From an uncultured Chloroflexota bacterium (lineage in GTDB: Bacteria > Chloroflexota > Anaerolineae > Anaerolineales > Anaerolineaceae): a DNA stretch of 64,000 nucleotides. The position numbers and the translations under genes are program-made. A model generated the notes under the pieces. It saw nothing but the letters and a program-made list of their open reading frames with translations. It did no database searches and was not told the DNA's origin. The stretch covers positions 159,332-223,331 of the forward strand of contig CADACE010000003.1 in the NCBI GenBank assembly GCA_902786265.1. The letters are read 5' to 3'. Of the stretch, positions 60,215 to 64,000 are shown in pieces. Every line of letters begins with the position of its first letter. Within the stretch, counting starts at the first letter, position 1.

Positions 60215-61075
60215 ATGAAAAAGAGTTTACTGCTTGTCGTTATTTTTGCTGTTCTCATGATCGTCAGCAGCCTGGTTTCAGCTGACGCTTTTGAGTATAC
60301 CGAAGAAGATATCTTCATTGATGCCGGCGATCACCAGATCCCCGCGACCGTCACCATCCCTGTGGGAGAAGGAAAATTCCCATTTGTTGTGATGCTCCAC
60401 GGAAACGGATCCACCAGGCATGAAGCCGGAAATGCCTATGACTATACCGCACCAGAAATGGCCAAAGCCGGCATTGCCACGATCAGATTCGATTATATCG
60501 GCAACGGAGACAGCACCTCCGATTATATCGATTTTACCTATGATAAGGGTGTGGCAGATGCCATGGCATGCTATGACTATATGGCAGCACTCGATTCTAT
60601 TGATGCGGAACGGGCCGGCATCATGGGCTGGAGCCAGGGAGGACGGATCACCCTGCTGACAGCCGGGCGTACGGATGTCTTCAAGTCTGTACTGACCTGG
60701 GCAGGTGCCTATGATCAGAGAGGCGGAGATGAGGAGCAATACAAGATCGCCAAAGAGAATGGTTATTACGAAGTCACCTATTCCTGGCGCGATCCGCTGA
60801 AGCAGTCACCGGAATATTATGAAGTCGCCATGGCGATCGATTATCCGGCGGAAGTGGCAGCGATCAAGGCTCCGATCCTTGCGATCAACGGTTCTGAAGA
60901 TACCACTGTCGTTCCGGAAACCGCACAGAAGATCATCGATGCCGCGACGAATCCCGACTCACGTGTCCTTATTCTGGATGGCGCCGATCATACTTTCCTC
61001 GTTTTCACAGGTGATACATCCATGCTGGAAAAACTGACGCAGGAAACGATCAACTGGTTCGCAGAAACACTGTAA
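60215..61075 (+). CDS. Secreted alpha/beta hydrolase (esterase-like)
   Basis: A 286-residue exported hydrolase. A signal peptide (MKKSLLLVVIFAVLMIVSSLVSAD) is followed by a full alpha/beta-hydrolase domain: oxyanion region MLHGNGSTRHEAG, nucleophile elbow GWSQGG near residue 138, acid in NGSEDTTV near 228 and histidine in GADHTF near 257. The layout resembles feruloyl/cinnamoyl esterase-type dienelactone hydrolase relatives, which fits a plant-carbohydrate habitat, but the substrate is not fixed by sequence. AGAAAGGA precedes the ATG. It is a single gene ending in a clear terminator. Confidence 0.88.
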   Translation: MKKSLLLVVIFAVLMIVSSLVSADAFEYTEEDIFIDAGDHQIPATVTIPVGEGKFPFVVMLHGNGSTRHEAGNAYDYTAPEMAKAGIATIRFDYIGNGDSTSDYIDFTYDKGVADAMACYDYMAALDSIDAERAGIMGWSQGGRITLLTAGRTDVFKSVLTWAGAYDQRGGDEEQYKIAKENGYYEVTYSWRDPLKQSPEYYEVAMAIDYPAEVAAIKAPILAINGSEDTTVVPETAQKIIDAATNPDSRVLILDGADHTFLVFTGDTSMLEKLTQETINWFAETL

Positions 61076-61099
61076 TCGTCTGAACAGAAGATAAACTTC

Positions 61100-61139
61100 A
61101 GGCTTCATTCCGTGTTGAAAAAGGGAATGAAGCCTTTTC
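61100..61139 (+). terminator. Intrinsic terminator of the hydrolase gene
   Basis: AGGCTTCATTCC (61100-61111) and GGAATGAAGCCT (61124-61135) form a perfect 12-bp stem followed by TTTTCATTTTTC. Confidence 0.88.
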
Positions 61140-61210
61140 ATTTTTCTTTGTCTCCCGCCTTCAGGTGTTGAGTCGCAGGAAATAAGACCTTCGTTCCGGT
61201 CCCCAAGGGC

Positions 61211-61327
61211 CAGGCGCTCTTCCCGAGACGCGGGGTAACCTTCTTACCATCTCCACCGGATTGGCGCACATACCTTAAAGACGAGAGGACGGTTCCCCTC
61301 GGCATTCGCCTCAGGTGAACCGTCCCC
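61211..61327. repeat. Partial third copy of the 3.5-4.6 kb repeat family
   Basis: This shares CAGGCGCTCTTCCC at one end and the terminal palindrome (61287-61327, GGACGGTTCCCCT ... AGGTGAACCGTCC) at the other with copy B. The middle is different. It sits between converging genes. Confidence 0.7.
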
Positions 61328-61371
61328 GTTTCTGAAAAGTGAATCGTTTCCGTCTCCGTTATCGGGTCAAT

Positions 61372-64000
61372 TTACTTTCCCCAGACCTTGTTGCCGTCGT
61401 AGATGTAGGGGATCTCCTTGTGGAAGCAGCGTTCGTATCCGGAACACAGCTCGTACAGCAGGTAGGTCTTGTTCCCGAACGGATCCTGATAGTACGCCCC
61501 GATCTCATCTTCCGGCAGCGGGTAGACCGGCACAAAGATCACATCATGCCAGATCACGTTGATGGTAATGCCGCCGTCTCTGTTGATCCACGCGTTATAG
61601 CTCAGTGCATACTTCTGATCATCGAGCCACGGCCTGTTGCCGGATACGCTTCCCGGCAATCCCATAAGGTACACTCGATACACAGGGCTCGGGAATTGCG
61701 ATAATTTATTCGCGAACGTCACCCGTGTCCTGGTCTGCTTCAATCCCGGCGTAATATCTGCCGTAAATTGATTTGACCCGGTCTTTTCATTATCCCCGAC
61801 GAGGAGAATCGACAGTGTAAACTGCATCTTTCTGACGTCGCTCGGGACACCCTTCACGCCGTTCCCCTGGATGTAATTTATGGTAACATCCACATCAAAG
61901 GGATCTGTAACTTCCTCGAAGATGGCCATGATCTCCACATCGGACGTGCCGAGGATGAATTTATCATTTTCCACCCTCACATCGCCGGAGATCACCTGCC
62001 ATCCGGAGAATACGTAATTCTCTGCCGGTACGGCGTACAGTGTAACTTCCGTACCCGCGGGGCCTTCAGCCGGTTCGGCGATTGCCCTGCCGTGGCCGTC
62101 TGTCGTCACGATGACCTTGTAGATGGCCGTATCAGACGTGAACACGGCCGTATAGTCCGCGTCCGCGGTCACCGGCACGATTTCCGGTGTCCAGCCGACA
62201 AAGGCATAGACCAAACCGTCCGTGCTTTCCCTGACAGGGGTACTTCCGTTATAGGAAGGCGTCTCTCCATACAGAACATTTTCATCAGTTTCCAGAACAC
62301 TTCCGTCCCAGTTCAGCCATCTGACCGTAAAGGTGCCGGTATTTTCGCGAATGATCACTTTCGCGAAACCGGTGTACGGTTCATAATTCTCAGCTGTCAC
62401 CTGATAATAGACGACATACTCACCGATTTCAGAATAAACAGGGCTTTCTGCCAGGTCATAAGTCCCTTCAGCGGTCCCGTAGCGGATGACATACCCTTCT
62501 GCCGGGTCTGTCACCGTCACGGTGATGCCATAGGCATTACCGTCATATATCTTTTCAACATCCTCGGCAGAAGCAGTGACCGCGCCAGCGGTAATCGTCA
62601 GCTTCCCGGCGGTCTTTTCCGTCAGCACGTAGTTGACCGTCACATCCGTCCCGCCGCCAATGACCTTCAGGTCATTTCCGAAGGAACCCGTGTAAGTGCC
62701 TGCTTCCGTACCCATTGCCGGTGTATAGCTGATCCAGGCGGTGTGTCCGCTCAGCAGGTTGTTGAAAACAGGTTCGGATGCACCTGTCTGTTCGGAGCCG
62801 TTATAGTTCACAGTCTTGTCCGCCACACTCACCGTTATGGATCTCGGGATGATCGTGAAGGAAGCGGTGCCCTGATAAATTGTGTCACTCGTCACATAGT
62901 AAACGCTGACCTCATAGCTTCCCGCATCAGCCGGTTTGATGGAAATCGGACCGTACGGTGTTCCGTCCTCTGTAGTCCCGCTGTAAATGACCGTTTCGGT
63001 CCCTTCTTCTGCCGGTTTGTCATAAACCGGATCCGGCAGCTCGTCACCGTAGATGGTGCCTTCCTGGCTCACCTCAGTTTCAACGATAGACTTATCGGTG
63101 ACCGTCACCGTGATTATGCCGGCTCCCGATTCATAATTACGATCTCCCGCCGCGATGACCTGCACTGTACAGGTACCGGCGTCCGCACCGGAGGTCAGGA
63201 CACCCGTTTCAGGGTTGATCGTACAGGTCCCTGACGTGACACTGTAGAGCACGCTGCCGGCCGCATTGCTGACGTTTTCGGAAAGGTCGACGGTATAACC
63301 TCCCTTCTTCACGGTCGCTGATTTCTGCACCGTCATCGGATTTTTTGCCTTGATGATCGTCAGCTTCCCTGCCACATATGTGATCTCATAGCTGCCGGTC
63401 GCGCTGCCAACCTCAGCCGCAGAGGGCTTGATCTTACCGGCATATTCACCGGATTCGGTCTCCTGTCCGTTTAGCGTGACTGAAGTCAGGACATCGCTGC
63501 CCAGAAGACCTATCGCGTAGACCTTCTCACTGATCTCCGCTGAAGAGGTATATACAGCATTGTCCTCACCCTGCGCACTGCCGGTATAGGTATATTCCTG
63601 ATCCTTCGCCGTGATCGTCAATGCTGCCGGTGTCACTTTCAGCGTACCGGTACTTTCCGCGTCTTCATAGTTCGGATTCGATGCCTTTACCAGATATGTG
63701 ACCGTTCCGGCGTATGTGATCGAAGGCGCTTCTGCTGTCCAGGTCTTCCCGTCATCGAGTGAATATGTGAGGGTCGTGCCTTCACTGATCGAAGGTGTAC
63801 CGCCGCCGCTGTGCGCAGTGCCGTCATAAACACCTTCATAGCTGACTGCTGTCACCGTCAGGGTTTCTGCATTGACAATGGTCAGCGTTCCGGCGGTCTT
63901 CTCCGTCAGCACATAGTTGACCGTCACGTCCGTCTCTCCGGACATCACCTTCAGGTCATCCCCGAAGGAGCCCGTGTAAGTACCGACGGCCGTACCCTGC
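61372..64000 (-). CDS. Large MBG-repeat surface protein, C-terminal part (open at window edge)
   Basis: Over 870 residues are visible; the frame is open to the window end, so the N-terminus is missing. Repeated MBG-type immunoglobulin-like modules carry phrases such as TVTAVSYEGVYDGTAHSGG, ITVSVADKTVNYNGSEQTGA and SAEDVEKIYDGNAYG. The module GTYTGSFGNDLKV occurs twice with near-identical DNA (about 62590-62705 and 63890-63990). After these come InlB-type repeats (VRWLNWDGSVLETDENV, VYAFVGWTPEI) and a ~170-residue unique C-terminal domain with no LPXTG or membrane anchor. It is probably a secreted or surface adhesin-like protein. The anchor may lie in the unique domain or N-terminus. Confidence 0.88.
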   Translation of the reverse strand, partial: QGTAVGTYTGSFGDDLKVMSGETDVTVNYVLTEKTAGTLTIVNAETLTVTAVSYEGVYDGTAHSGGGTPSISEGTTLTYSLDDGKTWTAEAPSITYAGTVTYLVKASNPNYEDAESTGTLKVTPAALTITAKDQEYTYTGSAQGEDNAVYTSSAEISEKVYAIGLLGSDVLTSVTLNGQETESGEYAGKIKPSAAEVGSATGSYEITYVAGKLTIIKAKNPMTVQKSATVKKGGYTVDLSENVSNAAGSVLYSVTSGTCTINPETGVLTSGADAGTCTVQVIAAGDRNYESGAGIITVTVTDKSIVETEVSQEGTIYGDELPDPVYDKPAEEGTETVIYSGTTEDGTPYGPISIKPADAGSYEVSVYYVTSDTIYQGTASFTIIPRSITVSVADKTVNYNGSEQTGASEPVFNNLLSGHTAWISYTPAMGTEAGTYTGSFGNDLKVIGGGTDVTVNYVLTEKTAGKLTITAGAVTASAEDVEKIYDGNAYGITVTVTDPAEGYVIRYGTAEGTYDLAESPVYSEIGEYVVYYQVTAENYEPYTGFAKVIIRENTGTFTVRWLNWDGSVLETDENVLYGETPSYNGSTPVRESTDGLVYAFVGWTPEIVPVTADADYTAVFTSDTAIYKVIVTTDGHGRAIAEPAEGPAGTEVTLYAVPAENYVFSGWQVISGDVRVENDKFILGTSDVEIMAIFEEVTDPFDVDVTINYIQGNGVKGVPSDVRKMQFTLSILLVGDNEKTGSNQFTADITPGLKQTRTRVTFANKLSQFPSPVYRVYLMGLPGSVSGNRPWLDDQKYALSYNAWINRDGGITINVIWHDVIFVPVYPLPEDEIGAYYQDPFGNKTYLLYELCSGYERCFHKEIPYIYDGNKVWGK

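Overview
This 64 kb window is a bacterial chromosome segment of roughly even base composition. The best guess for the organism is an uncultured anaerobe of the class Anaerolineae (Chloroflexota). That rests on a DPM1-like mannosyltransferase beside tyrS, a G5/propeller lipoprotein operon, and a RecA-like/PolB gene trio. A Clostridia relative cannot be excluded. No rRNA, phage module, transposase or CRISPR array is visible. TGA and TAA both act as ordinary stops.

Layout. 0-5 kb: the edge of a type I-E CRISPR-Cas operon (partial cas8e and cas3), followed by 2 kb of non-coding repeats. 5-11 kb: an unknown disordered protein, a KtrBA-type potassium system and a coiled-coil protein. 10.6-14.2 kb (minus): scpB, rluB, a GT2 enzyme and tyrS. 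14.3-17 kb (plus): an envelope operon of two paralogous unknown proteins and a G5/propeller lipoprotein. 17-22 kb (minus): gnd and the RecA-like, 113-aa and PolB genes. 22-25 kb: tmRNA, two unknown genes and tRNA-Val. 25-29 kb: divergent GH13 and GH36 glycosidases. 29-37 kb: an accessory zone with a STAS protein, a broken NRPS adenylation gene, a GNAT enzyme, a DUF4157/ADP-ribosyltransferase-like toxin gene split by an in-frame stop, a GNAT relic and a hybrid histidine kinase. 37-40 kb: tandem CitMHS carriers. 42-47 kb: a polyphosphate pair (fused-domain PPK2, then PPK1), both with lysine/alanine-rich N-termini. 48.5-59.8 kb (minus): a ten-gene purine operon. 60-64 kb: a secreted hydrolase and a large partial MBG-repeat surface protein.

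The genes connect most clearly in the purine operon. A BMP-type nucleoside ABC importer brings in substrate, adenine and guanine deaminase-like enzymes convert bases to hypoxanthine and xanthine, and a three-subunit molybdenum hydroxylase oxidises them. The two glycosidases would release glucose and galactose from alpha-linked oligosaccharides. PPK1 makes polyphosphate and the fused PPK2 would use it to phosphorylate AMP.

The best candidates for something new are: (i) the RecA-like/113-aa/PolB cassette, driven by a leaderless consensus promoter that shares a 29-bp block with a second gene 2.7 kb away; (ii) the DUF4157-ART gene with its in-frame stop and flanking GNAT-tail duplication; and (iii) the ade-guaD pair bracketed by inverted copies of a ~150-bp element. 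Starts and regulatory sites were read by eye, and family assignments come from motif recognition, not database searches.
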